From positions 18,616,601-18,680,600 of the forward strand of contig NC_066326.1 in the NCBI RefSeq assembly GCF_022539315.1: a DNA stretch of 64,000 bases, read 5' to 3'. The position numbers and the translations under genes were made by a program. Shown here piece by piece: positions 48,001 to 57,977 of this stretch. This DNA comes from Serinus canaria. Lineage: Eukaryota; Chordata; Aves; Passeriformes; Fringillidae. The notes under the pieces were generated by a model. The model was given only the letters and a program-made list of their open reading frames with translations, did not search any database and was not told the origin of the DNA. Position 1 is the first letter of the stretch, and each line of letters starts with the position of its first letter.

Positions 48001-48148
48001 CGTGGCCGTGCCGGAAGGGGCACTCCAGGCGGACAGGCGCGGCGGCCAGCCCGGCGGCGCGCAGCTCCCCTCCGCACGCGGGGCAGCGCGGCGGCGCGCG
48101 CCGGCAGTACAGGAGCGCGCGGCAGTGGCGCACGCGCAGCACCGCCAT
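44787..48148 (-). CDS. MKRN2OS: MKRN2OS, MKRN2 opposite-strand protein (complete, 4 coding exons)
   Basis: A conserved vertebrate protein of unknown biochemical function, named for its position antisense and head-to-head to MKRN2. Coding exons in transcript order: 47952-48148, 47348-47397, 46595-46757, 44787-45033. They join in frame to 218 residues. The N-terminal part has HC at residues 8-9 and CPAC at 22-25, a possible small zinc-binding pair. Family blocks seen are FLIRPTRGTF, DLHVGITNSQG, VYNYDQEGVHRDGSGWEQ, ETWLPHR and HNCYTFALAFIN. No signal peptide or membrane helix is evident. The first exon is very GC-rich. The first donor is GGA/GTAACC, less usual but needed for frame. The ATG chosen (MAVLRVRHC) is the first in the exon consistent with the shared promoter; upstream in-frame codons would run into the MKRN2 first exon. 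Confidence 0.92.
45047..45390. repeat. 32-bp minisatellite in the last MKRN2OS intron
   Basis: About eleven copies of CTCAGCAGGGCAGTGTCACT plus GACCAAACCCCC. Variants carry GTGCCACTG or CGCAGCAGG. It begins only 14 bp from the acceptor of the last MKRN2OS exon. Confidence 0.95.
45391..46594 (-). other. Rest of MKRN2OS intron 3
   Basis: Unique intronic sequence; no extra exon is recognised. Confidence 0.5.
46595..46757 (-). CDS. MKRN2OS: MKRN2OS coding exon 3 (residues 83-137)
   Basis: Acceptor TTTGCAG, donor CAG/GTGTGT. It encodes VYNYDQEGVHRDGSGWEQ, SIPLVQPDMWELLQQWD and EETWLPHR, the best-conserved part of the protein. Confidence 0.93.
47348..47397 (-). CDS. MKRN2OS: MKRN2OS coding exon 2 (residues 66-83)
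   Basis: A 50-nt exon after CCTGCAG. It encodes AYAGHCDLHVGITNSQ, a clearly conserved family block. Donor AGG/GTGAGC. The upstream intron on this strand holds a CT-rich repeat. Confidence 0.9.
47480..47900. repeat. CT-rich repeat in MKRN2OS intron 1
   Basis: Long CCCTTCCC, CCCATTCC and CCCCTTTCCC runs on the + strand. From 47660 a 50-100-bp module with CTCTCAGTGCCCGCCCC repeats about three times. The region is nearly all pyrimidine on the + strand. Confidence 0.92.
47952..48148 (-). CDS. MKRN2OS: MKRN2OS coding exon 1 (residues 1-66)
   Basis: Starts at the ATG facing MKRN2 and ends at donor GGA/GTAACC. It encodes MAVLRVRHCRALLYCRR through RPTRGTFL, with CPAC at residues 22-25. Two nucleotides carry over. 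Confidence 0.88.
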
Positions 48149-48284
48149 GGCCCCGGCGCGCCGGCCAAAACCGTCCGGGCGGAAACGCGGCCGCGGGGCG
48201 GGGCGGCGGCCACGCCCCCCCCGCCCCGCGGAACCTCTGTGCGCGGCGTGCGGGGCCGGGCGGGCCGGGCAGTGCGGCGGCACG
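48149..48284. promoter_or_regulatory. Bidirectional CpG promoter between MKRN2OS and MKRN2
   Basis: Only 136 bp separate the two divergent start codons, so both 5' UTRs and the core promoter must fit here or overlap the first exons. The interval is almost all G and C, with GC boxes near 48196-48206 and an inverted GC-box run CCACGCCCCCCCC near 48210. GGCGGAAAC near 48179 is ETS-like. No TATA box is seen. Confidence 0.8.
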
Positions 48285-48310
48285 ATGAGCACGAAGCAGG
48301 TGACGTGCAG
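48285..48310 (+). CDS. MKRN2: MKRN2 coding exon 1 (residues 1-9)
   Basis: A 26-nt coding part, MSTKQVTCR, with donor CAG/GTGAGC. It supplies the first cysteine (C8) of the first C3H finger, so the finger is split by intron 1. Confidence 0.94.
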
Positions 48311-51300
48311 GTGAGCGCGGCCCGGCCCGGCCCCGGAGCCCTCAGAGCCCTCACGGCTCTCGGGCTCCCCGCCGGCACCGCCCCTGCCCCGCGCCTCCGC
48401 AGCGTCTCGCTCCGCTCTCACGCCCCGCACGCTCCGTCCGGGCCCGGAGCGCTCGCACCCCTCAAACACCGCCCCGGCCCCTGCCCCGCGCCTTCGCAGC
48501 CCTTCGCTCCGTTGTCCCGCCCCCCACACGCCCTCGGGGCTGGCCCGTGCCGAGCTGCAGGTCGTGGCTGCCCCCTTGTCCCCTCCTTGTCCCCAGCCCT
48601 GCGCTGCCCCCGGAGGCTGCCCGGGGTCCCGGCCCGCGGGCTGCTCGGGAAACAGGCGGGGTCAGCAGGGAAGGGCTGCTCCAGGGCTCCTCGGGGGAGT
48701 TTTGTTCGTGAAGGGGCGCTGGGCTACTGAGGGGCCGCCGGGCAGTGCCCATCCCTGGCGGGGGCTGTGTAGAGCTCTGCCCGGGGGCACGGGGCACAGC
48801 TCGGAGCCGAGGGCTGGGAGGGCTCTGCCAGCCCCGCTGGGTCTGTGCGAACAAACAGAGCACAGCAAAGCCGAGCGTGGCGGCAGCGCCCGCCCTGAGC
48901 CGCGGCACTCTCTGCGCAGGTACTTCTTGCAGGGCGTGTGTCGGGAGGGCAGCAAGTGCCTCTTCTCCCATGACCTGGCCACCAGCAAATCCTCCACCAT
49001 CTGCAAGTACTACCAGAAGGGGCAGTGTGCCTACGGCTCCCGCTGCAGGTAAGCGCCGTGCCCCGGCACCGCGGGGGCTCCCGGGCAGGCCCAGAGCACC
49101 TGGGCAAGGAAACCATCTCTTAAATATGAGTTTTGACAGAGCCTAAAGCAGCTTTCACCTCCAGCCGTGCAGTTCTGCTCTGGCTCACCGTCGGGGGTTG
49201 TTTTATTCTGTAGGAATGGAGCTTTTGTTTTCAGGTGTGTTTCCCACCCAGTTCTTGCAGTCAGAGTTGGAGGTGGAAGCTCCTGGTGCCGCTCCCTCCT
49301 GCTCATCCCAGGACACAGTTTTGGGGACTTTCAGCTGCTCTGCCTCGGGGCAGTGCCCTCCTTGGGGGAGGGCTGAGCAGTTCCACAGCTCTCCCAGGGG
49401 AATGCTCTGGAGAGAACCGGGCATTGATTGATTCTTGGGGGAGTTCCCTGCTGGCTGAGGAGCAGCAGCTCCCCTGGCAGCTCCCTGCCTTGCCTGACCC
49501 GTGTGCCAGGCCAGGGTCAGGCCCTGGCATCGGTGCTTCCATCAGCTGCTGCCCTGGGGCTGCTGTGGGTGGCTGAGCCCCTGCAGGGCTCGGGGAGGGC
49601 CTGGCTGTGCTTCTCCTGCCTGGGGCTCGGCCTCTGGGGCCGTGTCCAGCTCCAGACACAGCTGGGGAATGTTTCTGTTCTCCTGAAAATACTGGAGATG
49701 TGGCTGTGTCCATGGAGCAGCCTCTTCCCTCCCCTGGCTGCTTCTGGAGTGTGTCCCCGGTTTCCCGGGGCTGTGTCCCGGTCCCTCGGGCTGTCCGGGA
49801 TCCGTCCCCCCACCCTGGAGCAGCTGTGGGTTCGGTGTCCCGGTGCCGGGCCCTGATGCCGGTTCCCCCCCAGGTATGACCACGTGAGGCTCCCTCCGGG
49901 CGGAGCCGCGGCCCCGCCGCCCCCCGCGGCCCCGGGCAGCCCCCGGGTGCCCCCCGAGCACGGCCCCGCCGCCTCGCGCAGCCGGAGGGAGAAGAGGACG
50001 CTGGTGCTGCGGGACAGGAGTGAGTGGGAGGCTGCTCTGCCGGCCCGGAGCCGTGGGGAGGGAGGGAGGGAGGGAGGGAGGGAGGGAGGTGCTGTCCCCT
50101 GTGCTTATCGGAGTTTCAAGGCCAGCCTGAGCTCTCCTGGAGCCTCCCTCCTGCAGACACTCCCTGAGGTGACTGCTCCCGTCCTGCTCCCTGCGGGAGG
50201 GGAGGGCTCTGTCCGGGCAGTGTCCGGCTCTGCTCCCGGACAGGCCGCAGCACTGCAGGAGTGTGTGATCCCTCAAGCCTGGGAAGAATTCTTTCATGGA
50301 GAGGGTGGTCAGGCCTTGGAAGGCAGTCCTCATCCCTGGAGGTGGCGCTCAGGGCTCTGGGCTGGGTGACAGAGGGGTGGTGGGTCAGACCTGATGCCCT
50401 TGGAGGTGTTGTCCAGCCCTCTGTGGTTTTCAGTCGGTTTGTGACCCGAGCTCACCTGACTGAGCGCTGCAGTTGAACTCTTGAGCAGCAGCCTGGGAAG
50501 ATCCCTGTGATTCACGAGCAGAGGGGGCTTAGAGATGAGACTGCCCTGGGCAGAAACCTTTAAGCCAGGCGAGTCAGGAGCCGCTGGGGCTGAGCGCGGC
50601 GCCCCGTGCTTGTCCCCGCAGACCTGTGCGGCTCCAGCGAGGAGAAGGCGCGGCCCAGCGCGGCCGGGGCCGTGCCGTGCTGCAGCGAGCCGGGCGACAG
50701 CGAGGAGGCCAAGCCGCACTCGTACCTGGAGGCCATCTGCAGCGGGCTGGAGGAGGCGGGGCCCGGCGGCTGCCCGGCCGCCGCGGAGCAGCTCTGTCCC
50801 TATGCTGCTGCCGGCGCCTGCCACTTCGGGGAGCGCTGCCTCTACCTGCACGGGCAGCTCTGCGAGATCTGCGGCCTCCAGGTGCTGCACCCCTTCGACC
50901 CGGAGCAGAGGAAGGCCCACGAGATGGTAAAGAGGGAGCTGGGGGAGCTGCTCTGCTCAGGGCAGGGCTGGGGCTGGCTGCTCTCAACGTGGAGCTCCTT
51001 CCACAGAGCTCCCGTTGTGCTGCTGGTCCAGAGAGTGGTGCTGGGTCAGCCCAGGCCTCTGGAGCTGAACTGGCTGCAGGCAGCAGCTTGTGGTTTTTGC
51101 CTTTTCATCCTCATCAGAGACTGGCCTGCTGCCTTCTCCCACAGCACCCTGAGGGTCTCCCAGGAGGAGGTCTGTGGGAGGTCTCTGACAGAGGCACCAG
51201 CTCATCCTGCAGTGCTGTGTCAGAGGGAAAGGGTTGTGGATTGTCACTGCTGGGGTGAGAGGGGGTGAGAAGTGCTGAAATAAGAGACTCATTCCTTACC

Positions 51301-54300
51301 TGGGTAAAAATTAGCAGCTGGTGAATGAATGTGGCCCTAATTATAATCAGAGGAACACCTTGAGTGTGGCACCTATTCAATGAGATGTTTTTTGGGGGTG
51401 TTTGAAGCCCCAAATAATTCAGTACCTGTTCTCTGACAGAGATGCAGAAAGGGGTGAATGAAGCTCCCTGGCATCTTTATTTCTGACAGCTGGCAGAACA
51501 CTGAAGGCTGAAATCCATGATTGAATTTAATGTTCTTTAAATTAAACTCTGCCAGTGACAGGTGGGAATGATGCCCTCAGTGAGTGTCCCATGCTTTCCC
51601 AGAGGGAGTTTGGTGTGCCAGGCTGGCACCCAGTGCCCTCTGGCCCTCACAGTGCCCTCTGCCCTGACAGATGTGCATGGCCACCTTCGAGCACGACATG
51701 GAGAGGGCCTTTGCCATCCAGGCCAGCCAGGACAAGGTGTGCAGCATCTGCATGGAGGTGGTGTATGAGAAGCCCTCGGCCTCGGAGAGGAGGTTTGGGA
51801 TCCTGTCCAACTGCACCCACACCTACTGCCTGTCCTGCATCCGCCAGTGGAGGTGTGCCAAGCAGTTTGAGAACCCCATCATCAAGTGAGTGCTGCACCT
51901 GCCTGCGAGGGGCTGAGCTGCTCACAGGGGCTGGAGCTGCAGAGCTCAGGCCAGGCCCAGGGCTGTCACCATGGTATTTTCTGAAAAATCCCTTGCCAGG
52001 ATTTCTTCCCCTGGGAAGCTGAGAGGCTCAGAGAAGAATGAAAACAATAATGATCTGATTGCTGGGGAATGGGGTCTGGAGATCATTTACCAACAGGTGT
52101 AGCTTTGAGTGGTTCCATGTGAATTGTTTTTAATGAATGACCAATCCCAGCCAGCTGTGTCAGACTCTCTGAGTCAGTCAGGAGCTTTCATTATCGTTCT
52201 TTTCCAGCCTCCTGAGGTATCCTTTCTCTGTAGTTTAGTATAGTTTTAGTATAGCATTAATATAATAAATATAATAAATATAATATAATATAATAAATAT
52301 AATATAATTAATATAATATAATATAATGTAATAATAATATAATATAATAATAATATAATTATAATATAATATAATCAGCCTTCTGAGAACATGGAGGCCA
52401 ATTCTCATCTCTCTCCTTGTCCTGGGGGCCCTCAAAGGCCCCACAGGGCTTGGCTGGGAGAGCTGCCTGCAGAGCAGCGGGGTGCACTGGGTGTCCTCTG
52501 GTGCAGTTCCCTTCATTCCACAGCCCTGCATGGGAGCTCTGGCCCCTCAGCCCTCTCTGGTGGTGTGCTCAGTGGGCAGCTGGGGCCTGGCAGAGCTCTG
52601 CCCCTGCTGGAAATGCCTTATTTCCTAGGCTGAAGTGCTCTGGTGTGGCAGTGTCCTGGTGTTCCAGTGCTGACCAGCAGACACAAACTCTTTAGAACAA
52701 CCCTGTCCCTGTGGAGAGCAGCTGCTCTCCCTGCAGTGCCCACTTCAGTGAGGGGGTTTCAGTAAGAACTCCTATTTTTTCCTATGTATGTGCCTAGTTA
52801 TGGGATTTCTCCCTAAATTTCAGCTTGCTCCAGGTCATGGTCCCACTAACCACACTTTTACCTGTCTCAGTTAATGCCTTTATCTTCTAGCTCCACAAAA
52901 AATGTGTTCCAAACATGTTCCCCCTCAGAGGGAATCTAAAACATCCAATTAGGGAATTTTCCTTCTCTGAGCATCTCTCAAGTTACAAACTTGCAGTCTT
53001 CTACCAAAACAGACTTTTCTGCACAGCTTTTACTCCAAATGTCATTGAAGTGACCATCAGCTCCTTGCATTTCAGAAGGCTGAGACATCTTAATTTGTGC
53101 TTTTGGCTTCCTGCTGCACTCCCAGAACAGTTTGTCTCTGCCATGGGAGCAATGTGCAGACTTTTGCTCGAGCCCAGAAACAAACACAAGCCCTGGGTGC
53201 CCTGAACTGAGCTCCTCGATCTGGAACCCCAGCAAAGTGCTGTGCTAAGGTGGGAGGGGGTGTGTGCTGCCTGAGGGGACAGAGCTGTGCTTTCTCTGGG
53301 GAGGATCCTCACTGCCTGGGGCAGGTCTGGAGGGTTCCATCTCTGTTGTGTCCTGTTCCTCCAGGTCCTGCCCCGAGTGCCGCGTGATCTCCGAGTTTGT
53401 CATCCCCAGCGTGTACTGGGTGGAAGAGCAGGAGAAGAAAAATGAGCTGATTGAAGCATTTAAGCAGGGAGTGGGGTAAGTTCAGCAGCCACCCACACTC
53501 CTCCCGTTCTTCTTTAGCTGCTCTAAGACTCAGTCAGTTGCTGAGCCTTTATTTTTAAACTTATCACAGACCCCTCTGCAGAGAGCTCCTCATCTCTGGT
53601 CACACTTCTGCCTCACTCTGTGCCCATGTAATTGTAGTTCAGACACTCAGCCTCCTGGGCTCAGAAATGTTGAAGCTGTTCCAGCTCAGTGTGGATCCTG
53701 AGCCATCACTGCCTGGAAGGCTGCTGGTGACTGAGCAGAGCAGGCAGGGCAGGACAGTGGGAGTGTCACTGCTCTCAGCTCAGGAACAGCAGGCCCTGGC
53801 TGTGTTAGCAGAGCTCCACTGAGGCTGTGGGCACTGAGCTGCACCTCCTTCCCTTCCAGCTGGAGGCAATAACCTTTCTCTTGTAATGACCTCAGGAAGA
53901 AGCCCTGCAAGTACTTTGAGCAAGGCAAGGGGACGTGTCCCTTTGGGGGGAAGTGTCTGTACCTGCACGCCTACCCCGACGGGACCCGCGCCGAGCCCGA
54001 GAAGCCCAGGAAGCAGCTGAGCTCCGAGGGCACCGTCAGGGTAAGGAGAGCCCTGCTGCCCCACACCCCCTGCAGCCCCAGCTGTGCTGCTGCCAGCGCT
54101 TCCTGCCGTGCAGCACAGGTGCACAAAGCTGCTCTCAGTGTTCCTTGGAGACAGAAAGTGTCTCCCGTTTAACTACACAATAGCATTGCTTTGTTTTTCC
54201 CAGCAGTGCAAGCCTTTCCTCACAGGATTTCTGCCCTTTGAGCTTTCACCCACAGTACTCACAGCTCCTCTCCTGTGCTGGCACTCAGGGCAGCTGAAAA

Positions 54301-55023
54301 GGGCAAAACCTCAGAAAGTGGTGCTGCTGTGCCCCAGCTGTGTCCCCTCAGCTGGCACACAGAGCCTGGCTGTCACCCTGAGCTCAAAGCCACCTTTGGG
54401 GCTGGTTTGAATGGGGAGGTGCCTGCCCAGGCCCGGGGTGTGGTGGTGTTTGCAGGGGTCCCAGGACAAAGGAAGAGATGAGAATCTTGACTCCATCTTT
54501 CAGAAGACTGATTTATTATTTTATGATATATATTATATGAAAAGAAAATTATAAACTATGCTAAAAGAATAGAAGGAAGGATTTCATCAGAAGGCTAGCA
54601 AGGAAAGAAAAGGAATGAATAATAAAATCTTGTGACTGCTCCCAGCCTCGACACAGCTGGCTGTCATTGGTCATCAGTTAAAAACAATTCACAGGCTGGG
54701 TAAACAGTTCTCCAAACCACATTCCAAAGCAGCCAGACATGGAGAAGCTGAAGCTTCCCACCTTCTCAGGAGAAAAGATGCTGGTAAAAGGATTTTTCAT
54801 GAACTATGTCAGTGACACAGGGGTGCTCAGGCTGCTCTCCCTCCCTCTCTCTCTGCTGCAGTTCTTCAATTCCGTGCGCCTGTGGGACTTCATCGAGGAC
54901 AGGGAGAGCAGGAGCGCGCCCGGTGCCGACGCCGAGGTCACGGAGCTGGGGGAGCTCTTCATGCACCTGGCTGGGGCTGAGGAGGAGCCCAGTGCTGCCA
55001 GGGAGCACCCACAGCCCCTCTGA
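48285..55023 (+). CDS. MKRN2: MKRN2, makorin RING finger protein 2 (complete, 8 coding exons)
   Basis: A probable E3 ubiquitin ligase and RNA-binding zinc-finger protein of the makorin family. Coding exons: 48285-48310, 48920-49048, 49874-50019, 50622-50926, 51671-51885, 53365-53475, 53896-54040, 54862-55023. They join in frame to 412 residues (human 416). Domains in order: C3H fingers at residues 8-26 (C8, C16, C22, H26) and 37-55 (C37, C45, C51, H55); a Pro/Ala-rich linker; a third C3H (C159, C167, C173, H177); the makorin Cys-His motif (C181, C184, H190, H200); a C3HC4 RING (C226, C229, C250, H252, C255, C258, C276, C279); and a fourth C3H (C315, C325, C331, H335). All zinc ligands are intact. 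Start MSTKQVTC matches the family. Two LTRs and a CR1 fragment lie in its introns. It is convergent with RAF1. Confidence 0.97.
48920..49048 (+). CDS. MKRN2: MKRN2 coding exon 2, C3H fingers 1-2 (residues 9-52)
   Basis: Acceptor TGCGCAG, donor CAG/GTAAGC. It encodes [17 protein letters not shown] and [15 protein letters not shown]. The last His of finger 2 (H55) is in the next exon. Confidence 0.97.
49874..50019 (+). CDS. MKRN2: MKRN2 coding exon 3, linker (residues 52-101)
   Basis: After a C-rich acceptor it encodes YDH, then a very GC-rich Pro/Ala/Gly linker shorter than in mammals, then the conserved [13 protein letters not shown] block. Donor AGGA/GTGAGT. Confidence 0.94.
50055..50089. 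repeat. (GGGA)n microsatellite in MKRN2 intron 3
   Basis: About eight GGGA units just after exon 3. Confidence 0.95.
50268..50437 (+). mobile_element. Degenerate CR1 fragment in MKRN2 intron 3
   Basis: Contains AATTCTTTCATGGAGAGGGT, GGTCAGGCCTTGGAAGG, CATCCCTGGAGGTG and GGGCTCTGGGCTGGGTGACA in CR1 order, ending near CCCTTGGAGGTGTTGTCCAG. The tail octamers are lost. Confidence 0.75.
50622..50926 (+). CDS. MKRN2: MKRN2 coding exon 4, C3H finger 3 and makorin Cys-His motif (residues 101-202)
   Basis: Acceptor CCCGCAG, donor ATG/GTAAAG. It encodes [15 protein letters not shown], the finger [16 protein letters not shown] and [22 protein letters not shown] content is high throughout. Confidence 0.96.
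51671..51885 (+). CDS. MKRN2: MKRN2 coding exon 5, RING domain (residues 203-274)
   Basis: Acceptor CTGACAG, donor CAA/GTGAGT. It carries six of the eight RING zinc ligands, including [22 protein letters not shown] and the [10 protein letters not shown] segment. Confidence 0.97.
51964..52443 (+). mobile_element. Solo LTR copy 2 in MKRN2 intron 5 (6-bp TSD CAGGGC)
   Basis: A sense-strand relative of copies 1 and 3, starting TGTCACCATGG and ending CCCCA, with a perfect CAGGGC duplication at 51958-51963 and 52444-52449. At 480 bp it is about 100 bp longer, because an ATAAT-type microsatellite at 52255-52378 has grown at the position of the poly(A) signal. Confidence 0.75.
52255..52378. repeat. 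ATAAT-type microsatellite inside LTR copy 2
   Basis: About 120 bp of ATAATATAAT-like units located where the other LTR copies have ATAATAAATCAG. Confidence 0.92.
53365..53475 (+). CDS. MKRN2: MKRN2 coding exon 6, end of RING (residues 274-311)
   Basis: Acceptor CCTCCAG. It encodes [20 protein letters not shown], giving the last two RING cysteines C276 and C279, then an acidic/basic helix [12 protein letters not shown]. Donor TGG/GTAAGT, with two nucleotides carried over. Confidence 0.96.
53896..54040 (+). CDS. MKRN2: MKRN2 coding exon 7, C3H finger 4 (residues 311-359)
   Basis: Acceptor ACCTCAG, donor AGG/GTAAGG. It encodes [20 protein letters not shown] and the conserved [15 protein letters not shown]. 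Phase 0 at the end. Confidence 0.96.
54439..54817 (-). mobile_element. Solo LTR copy 3 in MKRN2 intron 7 (TSD CCGGGG/CAGGGG)
   Basis: A 379-bp antisense copy, nearly the same length as copy 1, and sharing TGTTTGCAGG at its left end, the ATAATAAATCAG segment and the GGATTTCATCAGAAGG block. The flanks CCGGGG (54433-54438) and CAGGGG (54818-54823) match at 5 of 6 bases, consistent with one later mutation. Confidence 0.75.
54862..55023 (+). CDS. MKRN2: MKRN2 coding exon 8 and stop (residues 360-412)
   Basis: Acceptor CTGCTGCAG, then [18 protein letters not shown] and [11 protein letters not shown], ending TGA. An LTR insertion ends 44 bp upstream of this exon. Confidence 0.96.
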   Translation, partial: FFNSVRLWDFIEDRESRSAPGADAEVTELGELFMHLAGAEEEPSAAREHPQPL

Positions 55024-57960
55024 GCCCCCAGTGCAGCTGGGTGCCAGCCATGCTTTTATCTCTCCAGCACAGGTAGAACAAAACGTGCCCTGGTGGTTAC
55101 TTGTGCAGTCCTGGTAAAGTTTTCAGATAGTTTTTATATGGCAACAACAAAAAAAGACTAAAATATATTTAAAAGAAAAAAAAAATTGGCTGCATGGAAA
55201 AAAATCCCTTAATCCCCAGGAGGGTTTTCTCCCTCTCTGGCCTAACATATGCTGTCTTGTGAGCTGAGTGGTAGTGTAAATACAGGTCCAGTGAAAGCTT
55301 AAGCTGGTAAAAACTGTTGCTAATTAGAGTTTGGGTGCTCTTGGGTTTTTTCTCCACTAAATCAGCTAAATGTATAACTACAAAACCCACTGGGAATAAT
55401 GGTCAGTGTAGGGTTTTCTCCTTAAGAAGGAGCTGGTCATTTTACCTCAGATAGTACCTGGAGTTCAGAGTGGAGGCTGGTGGATTCTCTGGGCAGGCCT
55501 GGCTCTCCAGGTGCTGCCAGTGGAGCTCCCAGCCTGTTTTACACTAATCCCAGTGCTCAGAGGCAGCAGAGGCAGCTGCACTGATTCCTGCACTCACTGG
55601 GGCTGGGGAGCTGCAGCAGAGATGGGTGAGTGTTCCCACAGAGCCAGGAGTGCCTCCAAGCAGCTCAGCGCCTCCAGTGCCCTGTGCCCCAGCGAGGCCC
55701 AGGAGGGCTGAGGGATTCATGCACATCTGCTGAGTTAACAGAACTGGAGCTGAATTCTGGCTCTGTTAAAAATGTGATTCTGTTGGTGTGGCAAAGGCAG
55801 TTAGGTTGTGAAATCTGGCACCAGAAGTTAATTCTGCCAAGTCAACTGTTTGAACTTGGAATTTAAATCAAGAATTCAGTGAGCACTGCAGTGGCTGCTG
55901 AGTACAACAGCATGGACACACCTGAGCAGGAGCTGTCACTGACTCAGCCCCTGGTAAATGAGCAGTGTTTGTAAACACAGACAGAGGTGGGGTTTGGTTT
56001 AAAACAGCCTGGTTGCAGTGGAAGGCAGGTGTGTAACTGCTTTGGTTATTATCCTTAAAAATGTGGAAGAAAGAAAGGCCAGGAGCAGAAAGGTTTGTAA
56101 TCAGCACCAGTGGATCAGTGATGGTCACAGCCTTGATCCACCAGGGGTAGGAATGATGAAGCCAAATGTGTTCAGAGAGCCCTGGGCACACAGGGCCAGC
56201 CCGGGGTGGTGGCAGCAGGCTCTGGGTCCCTGCTGGGAGGGAGCAGCAGGAACCTTAACCTGGGATTCCAACAGCTCTAGCTGGCACCAGAGCAGTGACT
56301 CCAGGATGATCCCTTCAGCTGCTGCTGGCATTTCTGCCTCAGGAGCTCCTTCCCTCTGCCAGCTGTGCCCTCTGTTCTCACCTGCAGTTAAACTTCCCCA
56401 TCATTTTCCCCCCAGGTCATTCCCCCCAGTGCTCAGTGCACAGCCAGCTCTGGCCTTGCAGTGGCTGTACCAACATCAGTTCCCATCTCTTGGTAAAAGT
56501 GGCCCAGCAAAGCTCTGAAGTCCAACAGTGCAATTGGTCAGCACTAATTACAAAGCAGAAGGTGAATTATCCCTGAGAGGGATGTCCCAGTCCAAGATCA
56601 AGGACACCCCAACACCCTCTGTACCCCAGAATGCTTCCCCAGCCCTCACCCTCCCACTGAAGCTCATTTCCATCTGCTCCTGCACATAATTATTTTTCCC
56701 CCAGAAAGAAATATTGTCAGAAATACACTAAAAAACAAAACAAACAAACAAAAAAAAAATCAATGGAGAGGATGTTCTTTACCCTAAACAGGACATTCCT
56801 GATTTACTCTGCCCAAGAAGCCATGAGGGATAGTCTGAAATTAAAAACATAACTTGTTTTTCAAAGCCACCAGAGACTTACAATGTCTGGGTTTCCAAGT
56901 TCTTCATTCAGCACCTTTCATCAAGTGCTGCATAAAATGAACCCACTTATCAAAAATACTTCTTTTTTTCCAGAGACACATGATCTGGTTTAAAAATCAC
57001 AGGTTAATGGTTTCTTTTGCGAAATCAGAGTTCAAGTAAAAGCAACTTACCTCTTCTGGGCTTTTTTCCTTCCATGTTTTAAGCTTATAATGAAGTGACA
57101 ATTAGAGATAATGTTTAGAGAGAGTTGCAGTCCAAATACAACAATAATTGTTAGAAACCACGCAGAACCACGTGGAGACTTCAAGTCCCAATTCACTGTT
57201 TAGGAAGCAAAGCTCACAGGCATTCTCAGTTATCACCAGGGGTTCAGGTTCTGCCCTTGTCCTGTTACAGAATATTCTGAGGACAAACTGGAGCTGATTT
57301 CTGGGTCTGCCTCTCCTCCCTTTCACAGGAGCTCTGTGGGTTGTGCTGCTGCAGAGGAGAGGCTGCAGTGGCTGTTGGGGCATTCCAGGGAGAGCTGGGC
57401 ACAGGCACTGTCCCAGCTCCCAGCAAAGGCAGCAGCTGTGCCCAGAGCTTTGGGCTGGAGGTGCAGAGGGCACAGCCAGCCCTGACCACCCCCCCCAGCA
57501 CCCTCTGCACCCCCAGAAAGGCAATATCCCAAACTGGGCTTCCATTTGTGCCCTAAAAACCACATTTCACCAACTGCTATTGGAAAATACCCATTTTTGA
57601 ATTCACCCACCTGCTCCTGTCCTCCATGGAGTTCAGCCAGCACAAAACCCTCACTTGCACCTCAGCAAACGAGAGAAAATTGAGCCAAAGTGGTGCAGGG
57701 CAAGAGCCTGAGAGCACATCAGGGGTGTCCAAAGCAGCTGCTGCTCAAAGATCACTACAGTACAAAAAACTGTCTTGTCATGTGACTGGAAATGTAGAGG
57801 TTGTTTTATCAAGTGTGTTTTTACTTGCACTGCTGTTATTTACAAGTTACTTTTTAAAAACTATTCAGAATGTCATTTCTTGAGTTTTCCAAATGCAGAT
57901 GTCCCACTCAGAACTGTGGCTGACTACATTAAAATGATGACATTGAATCTTAAACCTAAA
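55024..57960 (+). other. MKRN2 3' UTR and MKRN2-RAF1 convergent interval
   Basis: No coding exon is seen. Candidate + strand poly(A) hexamers are AATATA at 55162-55167, ATTAAA at 56840-56845 and 57928-57933, and AATAAA at 58010-58015. Which one MKRN2 uses cannot be decided here. A short CAAA/A-rich run lies at about 56733-56758. Confidence 0.5.
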
Positions 57961-57966
57961 ATTTAA

Positions 57967-57977
57967 TTTATTTTATT
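57967..57977 (-). terminator. Candidate RAF1 poly(A) signal (two overlapping AATAAA)
   Basis: On the minus strand AATAAA occurs at 57967-57972 and 57972-57977, about 1.1 kb past the RAF1 stop. That is close to the usual RAF1 3' UTR length. Confidence 0.6.

Noticed and set aside
47433..48730. 293- and 310-codon plus-strand frames over the MKRN2OS/MKRN2 promoter
   Set aside because: They are antisense shadows of MKRN2OS exons 1-2 plus CT-rich repeat and CpG sequence. The peptides have no family match, and the true genes explain the region.
50606..51268. 220-codon frame running past MKRN2 exon 4
   Set aside because: The first 102 codons are the real exon. The rest reads through the GT donor at 50927 into intron sequence without similarity to makorins.
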